The translations under genes were made by a program, and so were the position numbers. DNA of 64,000 nt from Ignavibacteria bacterium (lineage in GTDB: Bacteria > Bacteroidota > Ignavibacteria > SZUA-365): NCBI GenBank assembly GCA_016720835.1, contig JADKJW010000001.1, forward strand, positions 186,001 through 250,000. The letters are read 5' to 3'. Positions 17,356-25,573 of this stretch are shown one piece after another (the stretch's first letter is position 1; each line of letters begins with the position of its first letter). The notes beneath the pieces are model-generated. The model did not search any database. It saw only the letters and a list, made by a program, of their open reading frames with translations, and was not told where the DNA came from.

Positions 17356-18699
17356 TCACTTTCCCCCAGCGACTCTGCCGTCGCCGGAAGGATTCCTGCA
17401 CCACTCCGTGAGTGCACGGATGAGGCCGGGGCTGACGTGACCTTCGGCATTGTAGGTTGCCGGACCGGGTTGCGCGGCGGTTTCGATGAGAAGGTGCGTG
17501 CAATTCTCACACGTGTGGAAGACGACATTCGTCTTGTCGACCAGCGCTGATCTCCAGATCTCTTCATCCTTCCGGGTGATCTGGTAGTCCTTCCCTCCGA
17601 ACGCGAGGAATACCGGGATGGACAGTTTCTTCGCCGTCTTGACGGCGGACCGTTTCTGAAGATCGTAGTAGTAGTGCGCCGGGGCGCTCAGGACGATGGT
17701 GCTCTCGGGCAGCTCGTGGCGGCGGATTTTTTCGAGCGATGCGCGCTGCGCTGCGAGCGTCTTGTGTGCTTTCCCTGCGGATGAGTCGGCCAGCGCGGCC
17801 ACGAACAGGAGTTGGTCCTCGATGACATCTTCGAGCGGGCGCGCGGCCGAAGCGAGAAGCGCAATGCCTTTGACGCCTGCTTCGCGGGTAGCGATTTCCG
17901 GCGCGACCGTCCCGCCATGGCTGTGTCCGACGACGAAGAGTCGCGACGTGTCGACATCTTTCCGTGCACGGAGGATGCGCACGGCGGCGAGAACGTCGTC
18001 GATGATTTCCTCCTTGACGGTGACCTTTGCCGGATCGAGCGAGCGAGGAAGCGCGCGCGACCGTTTTTCGTATCGGAGAACCATCACCCCGTCGCTGGCG
18101 AGCCCCCAGGCCAGATCGCGGAGCGGCCGGTTGCCCTTGACCGTCGCATCGCGATCGAGCGGTCCCGAATCGTGGACGAGTATCGCGACCGGATGCCTGC
18201 CGCGGGATTTCGGGATGGAGAGCGTTCCCGGCAGGGCGGAAGCGCTGTCTCCGATGGTCGTCGGCACTTCCCGGAACTTTGAGCGCTTCGCATACGGCGG
18301 CGGCGCGAACGCGTAGGCCGGCGTGATCATGTCCACCCAGAAGCCTTCGATGAGGTTCAGCGTGTCCACCACCATGCGGAGGTCGAGCGAATCCTTCCGG
18401 AAGTACGCGCGATGCACGATCGTGGTGTATGCGCCCTTTTTGTCGATCGACAGAAACACGTGACGGAGGAGGTCCCCGCCCTGTTTTCCGAGTTCTTCGC
18501 GAAGCGTTTTCCACTCCTCGATCTTGTGCGTACCGAGGAATTCCGGATGCATCAGCGCGAGGAGGCGGTCCCAATCGCGCGCCGCGAACGCGTCGGTGAA
18601 GGCGCGTGCGGTTCCGCGGCGGAGCGCGGGCTGCGCAACCGCGGAGGAGAAGACGATCACCGCACAGACGGCGATCAATGAGAGTCGGGTGATTTTCAT
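17356..18699 (-). CDS. exported alpha/beta hydrolase with N-terminal DUF3887-like domain
   Basis: 447 residues from the ATG at 18699, which opens a signal peptide (MKITRLSLIAVCAVIVFSS, cleavage near AVAQ). Residues 22-130 resemble the NTF2-like DUF3887 domain that often precedes secreted hydrolases. The hydrolase core starts at HPVAILVHDSGPLDRD. The nucleophile elbow is GHSHGG (Ser near residue 260). GGKDYQIT likely supplies the acid, and the His of ENCTHLLIE completes the triad. Such proteins cleave esters or peptides in the periplasm. The substrate is unknown. Confidence 0.88.
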   Translation of the reverse strand: MKITRLSLIAVCAVIVFSSAVAQPALRRGTARAFTDAFAARDWDRLLALMHPEFLGTHKIEEWKTLREELGKQGGDLLRHVFLSIDKKGAYTTIVHRAYFRKDSLDLRMVVDTLNLIEGFWVDMITPAYAFAPPPYAKRSKFREVPTTIGDSASALPGTLSIPKSRGRHPVAILVHDSGPLDRDATVKGNRPLRDLAWGLASDGVMVLRYEKRSRALPRSLDPAKVTVKEEIIDDVLAAVRILRARKDVDTSRLFVVGHSHGGTVAPEIATREAGVKGIALLASAARPLEDVIEDQLLFVAALADSSAGKAHKTLAAQRASLEKIRRHELPESTIVLSAPAHYYYDLQKRSAVKTAKKLSIPVFLAFGGKDYQITRKDEEIWRSALVDKTNVVFHTCENCTHLLIETAAQPGPATYNAEGHVSPGLIRALTEWCRNPSGDGRVAGGK

Positions 18700-18798
18700 A
18701 GCCGCGAAATGTACGCATGCCGCGATGTTCCGACAACACCCGGTCCGGGTGCCGGAGCGCGGAGCCCGCGGAGCGTCAGTAATCGGACAAAAGGGGTC

Positions 18799-18827
18799 TT
18801 GTTTTGTTTCGACGTGCACTGTATGTT
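18799..18827 (+). promoter_or_regulatory. possible promoter upstream of the cytochrome gene
   Basis: TTGTTT and TATGTT are separated by 17 bp, about 155 bp before the cytochrome ATG. This resembles a sigma-70-type promoter. It is a match by eye only. Confidence 0.3.
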
Positions 18828-18982
18828 TGCGAGTATCCAACTCAGCACATCAAGGATTTCCGGACGCTCGCGTCCGATTCGCTTCCACGGGACTCGTGAA
18901 CGACTCGCCTCAGCAATGCAGGCGGCGGTCACGCGTTCTCTCCATCCGTCCCCATTCAGAAACACCCGGTGCGGAGAATTCC

Positions 18983-19440
18983 ATGAAAAAAATCCTCAAA
19001 ATTTTCGCCATCCTACTCGTCGTCCTGATCGTGCTTGTCGCCGGCGGAGCGCTCTATATTTCCGCGAGCGGCATTCCGACGTACGACGCCCCCGCATTGA
19101 CCCCCACCGTCGAGCGCACACCCGCGCGGCTCGCGCGTGGCAAGCAGCTCGTTTCCCTCCTGTGCATGGACTGCCATCTCAGCCAGAAGACCAAGGCGCT
19201 CACCGGTCAGCGCATGATCGATGTCCCGCCGGAATTCGGCGTCATTTACAGTTCCAACATCACGCAGGATCCCGAAAAGGGGATCGGCGCATGGACGGAC
19301 GGTCAGCTGGCATACTTTCTCCGCACGGGCATTCTCAAGGACGGCCGCTTCGTGCCTCCCGTCATGCCGAAATTCCCCAACCTGGCGGATGAGGATCTGT
19401 TCTCGATCATCACCTTCCTCCGTTCGGACGATCCCGCCTC
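18983..19440 (+). CDS. membrane-anchored multihaem cytochrome c, N-terminal part (frameshifted)
   Basis: The ATG at 18983 has GGAGA upstream. It encodes an N-terminal membrane anchor (about residues 7-28) and the first haem site CMDCH (61-65). It continues with GVIYSSNITQDPEKGIGAW and IITFLRSDDP, typical of the class I cytochrome domains found in alcohol-dehydrogenase cytochrome subunits. At about 19437-19445 the coding signal moves to the frame that ends at 20196. The joined product would be about 404 residues with three CXXCH sites. The present frame otherwise runs on to 19732 as nonsense. Confidence 0.75.
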
Positions 19441-19446
19441 GCGCCG

Positions 19447-20196
19447 ATGGCCGTGGACGATTCGGCCTGCGATTACTCGCTGCTCACGAAGTTCCTCAGC
19501 CATGTCGCCTTCAAGCCGTTTCCCTACCCGACCGCGCCGATTCCGATGCCCGACACGAGCAATCACGTCGCCTTCGGGAAGTACCTGGTTTCGAACTCCG
19601 GGTGTTTCGCCTGCCATTCGGCGGATTTCACCAAGCTCGACGAGTTGCATCCCGAGCGATCTGAAGGTTTCATGGGAGGCGGCAACACGCTCATCGACAT
19701 CAACGGCGAGGCGGTGTTCACACCGAACTTGACTCCCGATGTGGAAACGGGCATCGGAAAATGGACCGAGTCGCAGTTCATCACCGCCGTGAAGGAGGGT
19801 TTCAGATCCGACGGCACTCTCGTCCGCGCGCCGATGCCGCTGTGGCGGGATTTCACCGATCAGGAAGCAGCAGCCATCTACGCCTACCTGCGCACTGTCC
19901 CGGTCATTCGAAAGCCGTGGATCAAGACGCGCGCTCCGCACACGTATTCCAGCGAGGGTGAGCGACTCTTCAAGCAATACGGCTGCAACTCGTGTCACGG
20001 GAACGCCGGCAGGGGATACGTCACATTCGACGCCGTTGATGCCAAATTCCCCAACGACAGTCTGTTGGAGATCAAGATCAGGAATCCGTTCGCGTTCGAA
20101 CCCGAGTCCCGCATGCCCCTGTGGCAGGGGATGATACGGGAACAGGATTACCAGCCGCTGATCGCGCACATCCGCACGCTGTCCAAGCAGCACTAG
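19447..20196 (+). CDS. multihaem cytochrome c, C-terminal part
   Basis: Continuation of the preceding cytochrome in another frame. It carries two further haem-binding motifs, CFACH and CNSCH, each followed by the expected class I cytochrome segments. Met ligand candidates lie near APMPLW and SRMPLWQGM. The repeated NLTPDVETGIGKWTESQF block parallels the NITQDPEKGIGAW block of the first domain, so the protein is built from duplicated mono-haem domains. It would act in periplasmic electron transfer; the partner is not identifiable here. Confidence 0.85.
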   Translation: MAVDDSACDYSLLTKFLSHVAFKPFPYPTAPIPMPDTSNHVAFGKYLVSNSGCFACHSADFTKLDELHPERSEGFMGGGNTLIDINGEAVFTPNLTPDVETGIGKWTESQFITAVKEGFRSDGTLVRAPMPLWRDFTDQEAAAIYAYLRTVPVIRKPWIKTRAPHTYSSEGERLFKQYGCNSCHGNAGRGYVTFDAVDAKFPNDSLLEIKIRNPFAFEPESRMPLWQGMIREQDYQPLIAHIRTLSKQH

Positions 20197-20270
20197 ACAG
20201 CCGCCTGGAGGATCCGCAAGGGCCTGGGTGCCGGATTCGTCGCGCCACCGCCTGCTCCCGCGTACAATGC

Positions 20271-20307
20271 GAAAGAGCCGGATCGCTTGCGCGGTCCGGC
20301 TCTTTCC
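20271..20307. terminator. bidirectional terminator between the cytochrome and the LEA-like gene
   Basis: A 12-bp stem (GAAAGAGCCGGA with TCCGGCTCTTTC) has an inner GC-rich extension. It lies between convergent genes and has T or A runs on the proper sides for both. Confidence 0.8.
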
Positions 20308-20327
20308 ACTCTTCGTGAGAGCGCGAA

Positions 20328-20849
20328 TTATTTCGTGGTCTCGTCGACGGTTTTCTTGACCTTTTTCTTCATTTCCATCTTCTTGTCGGAAGCCTTCTCC
20401 TTCAGTTCGGCCTTCTTGTCCGAGGCCTTGTCTTTCATTTCGGCCTTCTTGTCCGAAGCCTTGTCCTTCATTTCGGCCTTCTTGTCCGAGGCCTTGTCCT
20501 TCATTTCCATTTTCTTGTCCGAGGCCTTGTCCTTCATCTCGGCCTTCTTGTCCGAGGCCTTGTCCTTCAACTCGGCCTTCTTGTCCGAGGCCTTGTCCTT
20601 CAACTCGGCCTTCTTGTCCGAGGCCTTGTCCTTCATTTCGGCCTTCTTGTCGGAAGCCTTCTCCTTCATTTCCATCTTCTTGTCGGAAGCCTTCTCCTTC
20701 ATTTCGGCCTTCTTGTCCAAGGCCTTCATCTTCATTTCAGAATTTTTCGCGTTGGCCTTCTCCTTCAGTTTCGTATCGTCCTGGGCGAATGCGCTACCGG
20801 CAACCAGACCAACGAAGAGAACGGCGATGATGAAGAGTTTCGATTTCAT
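20328..20849 (-). CDS. exported LEA-like 11-residue repeat protein
   Basis: 173 residues. The signal peptide is MKSKLFIIAVLFVGLVAGSA, cleaved near AFAQ. The mature protein is almost entirely ten perfect-length repeats of 11 residues, DKKAEMKDKAS with A/M, M/L and D/E swaps, followed by an eleventh degenerate unit and the tail KKTVDETTK. It has no Cys, Trp or Pro in the repeat. Eleven-residue, Lys/Glu/Ala-rich amphipathic repeats are the hallmark of group 3 LEA (desiccation-protection) proteins. The family assignment is by resemblance only; a right-handed coiled coil or an outer-membrane stabiliser is also possible. An AGGA site lies upstream of the ATG at 20849. Confidence 0.85.
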   Translation of the reverse strand: MKSKLFIIAVLFVGLVAGSAFAQDDTKLKEKANAKNSEMKMKALDKKAEMKEKASDKKMEMKEKASDKKAEMKDKASDKKAELKDKASDKKAELKDKASDKKAEMKDKASDKKMEMKDKASDKKAEMKDKASDKKAEMKDKASDKKAELKEKASDKKMEMKKKVKKTVDETTK

Positions 20850-20944
20850 GGAGTGTATCCTTTGCGTGGTGGAAAATGGACCGTGCGTATGCAGTCATTG
20901 ATCACCAGCAAACATACCGTCTCGGTATGAAGGCAACATGAAAG

Positions 20945-22327
20945 CTATCGCGGCAGGCGAAACCGTATCGTCGCGCCCTCGCCAACGGGAGAGGTTGCTT
21001 CGACCGTTCCGTGATGCGCCTCGACGATTGCGCGAACGATGGCCAGGCCGAGGCCGGTCCCCTTCGTGCGTCGCGCGGTGTCGCCGCGATGGAAGCGATC
21101 GAACACCCTCGCGCATTCCTCCGGCGGAATACCCCGGCCGGAATCCGAAATCTCGATGCAACAGTCGGATTCTTCGCTCAGGAGCCTGATGCGGATACTG
21201 CTCGCCGGGGGAGCAAATTTCAACGCATTGTCGATCACGTTGACGATGGCGCGGCGGAGCAGGGCTTCGTCGGCGTGAATTTCCATCGGCTGGTCGATAT
21301 CGATGAGGAAGGAAATCTGCCGTGGCGACGCGAGCCCGTTGAGCTGGCCCGCGCATTCCATGAGCAGTTCATCCACGCGAAAGGCGGTCCTGTGCAGCGA
21401 AAGTTGCTGCGCGTCGGCGCGGGCGAGCAGCAACAGATCCGCCGCGAGGCGGTTGAGGCGATCGACCTCGATGAGGCTGCGCTCGAGCGCCGCGTTGGTG
21501 CTCTGGTCGCCCTTCTGGCCCATGAGGAGGAGTTCGAGCTCCATCTGCACGACCGTGAGGGGTGTGCGCAGATCGTGCGAGGCGTCGGCGATGAACTGCT
21601 GCATGCTTTTGAACGTCACATCGAGCCGTTCGATCATCGCGTTGAATGTCTGCGCGAGCTCGGACAGCTCGTCCTGCGAATGCCCGACGGGCACCCGGCG
21701 ATCGAGGCTCGAGGATGAGATCGCGCCTGCCGTGGCGGTGATGTTGCGCACCGGAAGCAGCGCCCGTCGCGCCATGAACCATCCGCCGAGTCCGGCGGCG
21801 AGAATGGAGAGCGGCACGATCATGAGCAGCAGCGAGCGGAGTTCGTGGAGCGACTCGTACAGGCGGTCCAGCGACGTGATCACGATGAGCTGGAAGCTGC
21901 CCCGCTTGCGCGGCACCCGTTTCGCGAAAATCCTGTACTCGAGTTCATTCAGGACCACGGTGGTGAACGCGGAGGCGGTATCGGACGGGATGCGCTTCTG
22001 CAGGAGGGCGACGAGCGAATCCGTGTCCGCGAGGATGTTCGTTTCGAAGACGACGGAATCCTTGCTCGCCACCACGAAGCGGTGCGCCTTGAAGCCCGCC
22101 CGCGGTTTTTTCTGCGCTTCGGTCAATTCATCGAACACGTCCTCGATGTTCGCGGATTCGCCGCCCATGCCGGAGACGAGCAGATCCGCGTACGCCGCGA
22201 GATCCACGTCGATGGACTCGCGACGCTGTCGGTCGAACGTGGCGACCATCGCGACGGCGACGCCCGCGATGATGAGGCCGAAGATGCCGACGTACCAGAA
22301 GGTCAGCCGTGTGGTGATGGTGGGCAC
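20945..22327 (-). CDS. two-component sensor histidine kinase (CusS/BaeS-like layout)
   Basis: 460 residues. The first membrane span is residues 7-29, followed by a periplasmic sensor of about 135 residues, a second span (LLLMIVPLSILAAGLGGW), HAMP, then the dimerisation helix with H-box IADASHDLRTPLTVVQMELE. The ATPase motifs are N-box NVIDNALKFAPP, G1 DSGRGIP and G2 GTGLGLAIVRAIVE. It is encoded three bases after the response regulator on the same transcript. The ligand is unknown; HAMP plus this H-box is common among envelope-stress and metal sensors. Confidence 0.94.
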   Translation of the reverse strand: MPTITTRLTFWYVGIFGLIIAGVAVAMVATFDRQRRESIDVDLAAYADLLVSGMGGESANIEDVFDELTEAQKKPRAGFKAHRFVVASKDSVVFETNILADTDSLVALLQKRIPSDTASAFTTVVLNELEYRIFAKRVPRKRGSFQLIVITSLDRLYESLHELRSLLLMIVPLSILAAGLGGWFMARRALLPVRNITATAGAISSSSLDRRVPVGHSQDELSELAQTFNAMIERLDVTFKSMQQFIADASHDLRTPLTVVQMELELLLMGQKGDQSTNAALERSLIEVDRLNRLAADLLLLARADAQQLSLHRTAFRVDELLMECAGQLNGLASPRQISFLIDIDQPMEIHADEALLRRAIVNVIDNALKFAPPASSIRIRLLSEESDCCIEISDSGRGIPPEECARVFDRFHRGDTARRTKGTGLGLAIVRAIVEAHHGTVEATSPVGEGATIRFRLPR

Positions 22328-22330
22328 GCG

Positions 22331-23008
22331 CTACTCGGGCTGCTCGGAGAAGCGGTAGCCGACGCCGCGCACGGTGTGAATGAGCGGCGCGTCGAAGCCC
22401 TTGTCGATCTTCTGCCTCAGGAAGCGGACGAACGAATCGATCACGTTGGATTGCGGATCGAAATTCATGTCCCACACGTGCTCGGAAATCATCTGCCGGG
22501 TGAGCACCTTGTTCCGGTTCATCACGAAGTACTCGAGCATGCCGAACTCCTTCGCGGTGAGCGCGATGGGAACGTCGCCGCGGCGGACGGTGCGCGCGGC
22601 GGTGTCGATCACGAGATCCCCCACGCGGATCTCGGCGGACTTCTGCTCCGACTGACGGCGGACGAGAGAACGGACGCGGGCGAGCAGCTCGCCGATGTGG
22701 AACGGCTTGGTGAGGTAGTCGTCGGCGCCCCAGTCGAGCCCCTTGATCTTGTCCTCCACCGCGTCGAGCGCCGTCAGCATCAGGATCGGAGACGTGATGC
22801 CGGCGTCGCGGATGCCCTTGCAGACATGCCAGCCGTCCCGTTTCGGCAGCATGATGTCGAGAATGATGAGATCGTATTCATTCACCTTGGCCAGCAGTTC
22901 GCCCTCGCCGCCGTCGGCGGCGGCGTCCACAGAGTAGTGCTGTTCCGTCAATGCGCGGGACAGCAGCGTGGAGATGCCGGGATCGTCTTCAACGATGAGG
23001 ATTCGCAT
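22331..23008 (-). CDS. OmpR-family response regulator
   Basis: 225 residues. The receiver domain has the acidic pair DD at 8-9, the phosphoacceptor Asp51 (LIILDIMLP), Thr79 (MLTA) and Lys101 (LTKPF). The C-terminal winged helix (about 130-222) has VRFLRQKIDKG and the closing HTVRGVGYRF. It is the first gene of the pair with the histidine kinase at 20945. Targets are not apparent; neither neighbour shows an obvious binding site. Confidence 0.95.
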   Translation of the reverse strand: MRILIVEDDPGISTLLSRALTEQHYSVDAAADGGEGELLAKVNEYDLIILDIMLPKRDGWHVCKGIRDAGITSPILMLTALDAVEDKIKGLDWGADDYLTKPFHIGELLARVRSLVRRQSEQKSAEIRVGDLVIDTAARTVRRGDVPIALTAKEFGMLEYFVMNRNKVLTRQMISEHVWDMNFDPQSNVIDSFVRFLRQKIDKGFDAPLIHTVRGVGYRFSEQPE

Positions 23009-23070
23009 GGTACCTCAAGCTACGACGTGACGATGAAAACACCGTGAAGGGTGAGCGGCTGAGACGAGTG

Positions 23071-23134
23071 GACGCGGGGACGCGGGGACGCTGGGACGCG
23101 GAGATGCGGGGACGCGGGGACGCTGGGACGCGGG
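23071..23134 (+). repeat. octamer tandem repeat (GACGCGGG family), eight units
   Basis: Eight consecutive 8-bp units, mostly GACGCGGG with GACGCTGG, GACGCGGA and GATGCGGG variants. The array lies between the response regulator and the nucleotidyltransferase gene. The same octamer family recurs at 51543 and, in reverse, at 62822. Confidence 0.88.
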
Positions 23135-23170
23135 GACTGCGTGAGAGCGGATCCGACGCTTGTGCGACAT

Positions 23171-23881
23171 TCAGGTTGGCTCATCGATGGCATGTTCGAA
23201 GGCGCGGATGCGCTCGACGGAGCCGAGATCGTGCCAGAGTCCGGCGTACCGCATTCCCCGGAGGATGTGTCCCGCGCGCATGGCGCGCCGGTAGAGATCG
23301 AAAATATCGGAATACTCTGTCGGATATCCCTCGTGAAACAGCGCGGGACTGACGGCGTGCACGCCGCAGAATCCAAAGCGGGGAGCGTCGTCCGGGTAGA
23401 GGAAGCCGTCGTCTTTCCAGACGTCCTTCCCGAGAAAGGTCAGGTCTGCGTCGAAGCGGAGCGCGCGCGCCGTCGCGCGCTCGTTGCAGGCGAGCACGGC
23501 GACCGCGCCGCTGCGCCGCTGTTCGGCGAGCAGGGCCGTGAGATCGAAATCGGAGACGATATCGGCGTTGTGCACGAGAAAGGATTCGTCGCCGTCCAGC
23601 CAGTCGCGGGCATGCAGAATGCCGCCGCCGGTCCCGAGGATGACGTCCTCGGGCAGGAGCACGATGTCGACGCCGTAATCGACGCGCGTGAAGTGCTCCT
23701 TCATCGCCCCGGCGAAATGATGCGCATTGACCACGATGCGCCCGCAACCCGCGCGCCGCAGCGCTTCGATGGACCACGCGATCATGGGTCGGCCTGCCAC
23801 GGGGATCAGGGCCTTGGGAGTCTCGTCGGTCAGCGGCGCCAGGCGCGTGCCGAAACCCGCCGCGAGGATCATGCCCGTCAC
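23171..23881 (-). CDS. sugar-1-phosphate nucleotidyltransferase (MurU-like)
   Basis: 236 residues from the GTG at 23881, which overlaps the stop of the preceding gene (GTGA). The fold starts with MILAAGFGTRLAPLTDETPK, the GXGTRxxPxT...PK nucleotide-binding signature, followed by GGGILHARDW and the metal-binding HNADIVSD. MurU-type enzymes make UDP-MurNAc or similar UDP-sugars from the sugar-1-phosphate. The neighbour two genes upstream is a matching anomeric kinase, as in the AmgK-MurU recycling bypass. Substrate identity is inference from context; GlcNAc or mannose-1-phosphate are alternatives. Confidence 0.85.
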   Translation of the reverse strand: MTGMILAAGFGTRLAPLTDETPKALIPVAGRPMIAWSIEALRRAGCGRIVVNAHHFAGAMKEHFTRVDYGVDIVLLPEDVILGTGGGILHARDWLDGDESFLVHNADIVSDFDLTALLAEQRRSGAVAVLACNERATARALRFDADLTFLGKDVWKDDGFLYPDDAPRFGFCGVHAVSPALFHEGYPTEYSDIFDLYRRAMRAGHILRGMRYAGLWHDLGSVERIRAFEHAIDEPT

Positions 23882-24321
23882 CACCACACCCCCCGCTCGC
23901 GGTGCAGCAGTTCCACCCGCGCGCCGAGGGCGCGGAGACGTTCCGCCATGCGTTCGGCACAGTACACGGAGCGGTGCTGACCGCCCGTGCATCCGAAACA
24001 GACCTGGAGATGCGCGTACCCCCGGGAGGCGTAGGATCGCAGGACGGGGTCGAGGAGTGCCTGCGCATGATCGAGGAAGGCGCCCACCTCCGGATCGCCT
24101 TCAAGAAACGCGGAGACATCCGGATCGGTCCCGTTCCGGCTTCTGAATCGCTCTTCCCTTCCGGGATTCTTGAACAGACGGCAATCGAACACGAAACCTC
24201 CGCCGTTGCCATGCGGATTGGGTGGAATCCCGCTGCGCAAATACCCGAACGAGCACACCGATACGAGGAGCCCGGCGAGCGAACCCTCCTCCGGAGAACG
24301 GGGGATGCGGCTGTCCGTCAT
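23878..24321 (-). CDS. standalone RapZ C-terminal domain protein
   Basis: 147 residues. It matches the C-terminal half of RapZ, with the signature VCFGCTGGQHRSVYCAERMA and the FDCRLFKNPG block. In E. coli, full RapZ binds glucosamine-6-phosphate through this region and steers the GlmZ small RNA. Here the N-terminal kinase-like half is absent. The start at 24321 overlaps the stop of the upstream kinase (ATGA), and its own stop overlaps the nucleotidyltransferase start, so the three are one translationally coupled operon. Confidence 0.9.
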   Translation of the reverse strand: MTDSRIPRSPEEGSLAGLLVSVCSFGYLRSGIPPNPHGNGGGFVFDCRLFKNPGREERFRSRNGTDPDVSAFLEGDPEVGAFLDHAQALLDPVLRSYASRGYAHLQVCFGCTGGQHRSVYCAERMAERLRALGARVELLHRERGVWW

Positions 24322-25367
24322 GACCGGGTGATCTCCGATGACGGTTCCAGCGTTCTCGCGAGAAGCGCCGATGAACCGCGCGCACGGACGAGCACGTCGG
24401 CAAGCGCGGGCAGCGCGGTCGCCAGCGGGTCGCGCGCGGTGAGGAGCACCGCGTTGTCCAGCGCGGGCGGGATGGACGACAGGAAGCCGGGTTTCCGTTT
24501 CCGCAGTCCCAGATTGCCGAAGGCCCCGAGTGCTTGCAAGACGCGCACAAGCGCATAGGCGTCGAAATGCCGTAGGAATTCCGCATGGTCCACGGGCGCG
24601 AGCCGTGAGGCTTCCTCGATGTAGCCGTCGATCAGCGCCCTCCGGTCGGCCTCCGGAATGCGGGCCTTCGCGTCATACAGCAGCGATGCGACATCATACT
24701 GCAACGCGCCTCTGCGGCCGGATTGATAATCGATGAAGCGCGGCGCGCCGCGGGTGATCATCACATTGCGCGATTGAAAATCCCTGTACAGGAAGTGCCG
24801 CCGTTCCGCGGCCAGCAGCATGGCCGTCAGCGTCGCGCACTCCCGTTCGACATCCCCGGAATGATACTCCGGGAAAAGCTGATCGAGGAACATCTCACGG
24901 AAATAGCGGAGATCGAAGCTGATCGATTCTTCCCCGAATTCGGGATACTGGTAGCAGAGTCCGTAGTCGATGCGTTCGGCCGCGTCGATCTGAAAGCGCG
25001 GCAGTTCGCGCAGCACGCGCGCGTACATCGCGAAGACCTCCGGGGGAAACTCCTCGCCCACGCGCCGTTCCGCCTGCCAGTCGAACAGCAGCGTGTCGCC
25101 GAGATCTTCTTCGAGATAGCAGCGCTCGTCCTCGTCCACCGCATAGATCGCCGGCACGCCGAGCCCGCACGCGGCAAAGGTCCGCGTGAATCCCAGGAAG
25201 GCCCGGTTTTCAGCGATATTGTCGCCCCATATTCCGATGGCGGACCCGGCGGCGCCTTCGAGCCGCGTGATGCGGCGGTCCGAGCCGTCTCCCCGCAACG
25301 CGGACAGCGCCGACGGTTCGCAGCCGAAGGCGCGACGGTAGAGCGCGGACAGCCGTTCCCCGATCAT
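24318..25367 (-). CDS. aminoglycoside-phosphotransferase-like sugar kinase (AmgK-like)
   Basis: 349 residues from the ATG at 25367. It has the APH catalytic loop FLYRDFQSRNVMI (Asp of the RD motif and metal-binding Asn) and the second Asp in RFIDYQSGRRG. An acidic RCYLEEDLGD segment matches the family. AmgK phosphorylates the anomeric carbon of MurNAc and GlcNAc in peptidoglycan recycling. The coupled RapZ-domain and nucleotidyltransferase genes make cell-wall sugar salvage the best inference. True aminoglycoside resistance is unlikely in this setting. The start codon lies in a divergent region with the acyl-CoA synthetase. Confidence 0.85.
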   Translation of the reverse strand: MIGERLSALYRRAFGCEPSALSALRGDGSDRRITRLEGAAGSAIGIWGDNIAENRAFLGFTRTFAACGLGVPAIYAVDEDERCYLEEDLGDTLLFDWQAERRVGEEFPPEVFAMYARVLRELPRFQIDAAERIDYGLCYQYPEFGEESISFDLRYFREMFLDQLFPEYHSGDVERECATLTAMLLAAERRHFLYRDFQSRNVMITRGAPRFIDYQSGRRGALQYDVASLLYDAKARIPEADRRALIDGYIEEASRLAPVDHAEFLRHFDAYALVRVLQALGAFGNLGLRKRKPGFLSSIPPALDNAVLLTARDPLATALPALADVLVRARGSSALLARTLEPSSEITRS

Positions 25368-25573
25368 ATCCGGTGCGGAAAGTGCGTATTCATCGTGACA
25401 AGATATCCATCGGCGAGGAGGAAGGAAAGCGCCTTGGACGATGCCTCCGAACGGCGTAGTTTTGAAGATGGCCGCGCCCCGCGGCACCCGCGTTGCACAG
25501 ACCGCCCACTCCGAACACCGCCCGCGCAGCCCGCCCGCAATTCACGCACCTTCTCACCGCACCTCCGATTCCC

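Noticed and set aside
24318..25367. Aminoglycoside resistance gene
   Set aside because: The APH fold is shared, but coupling to RapZ-domain and nucleotidyltransferase genes fits sugar salvage better.
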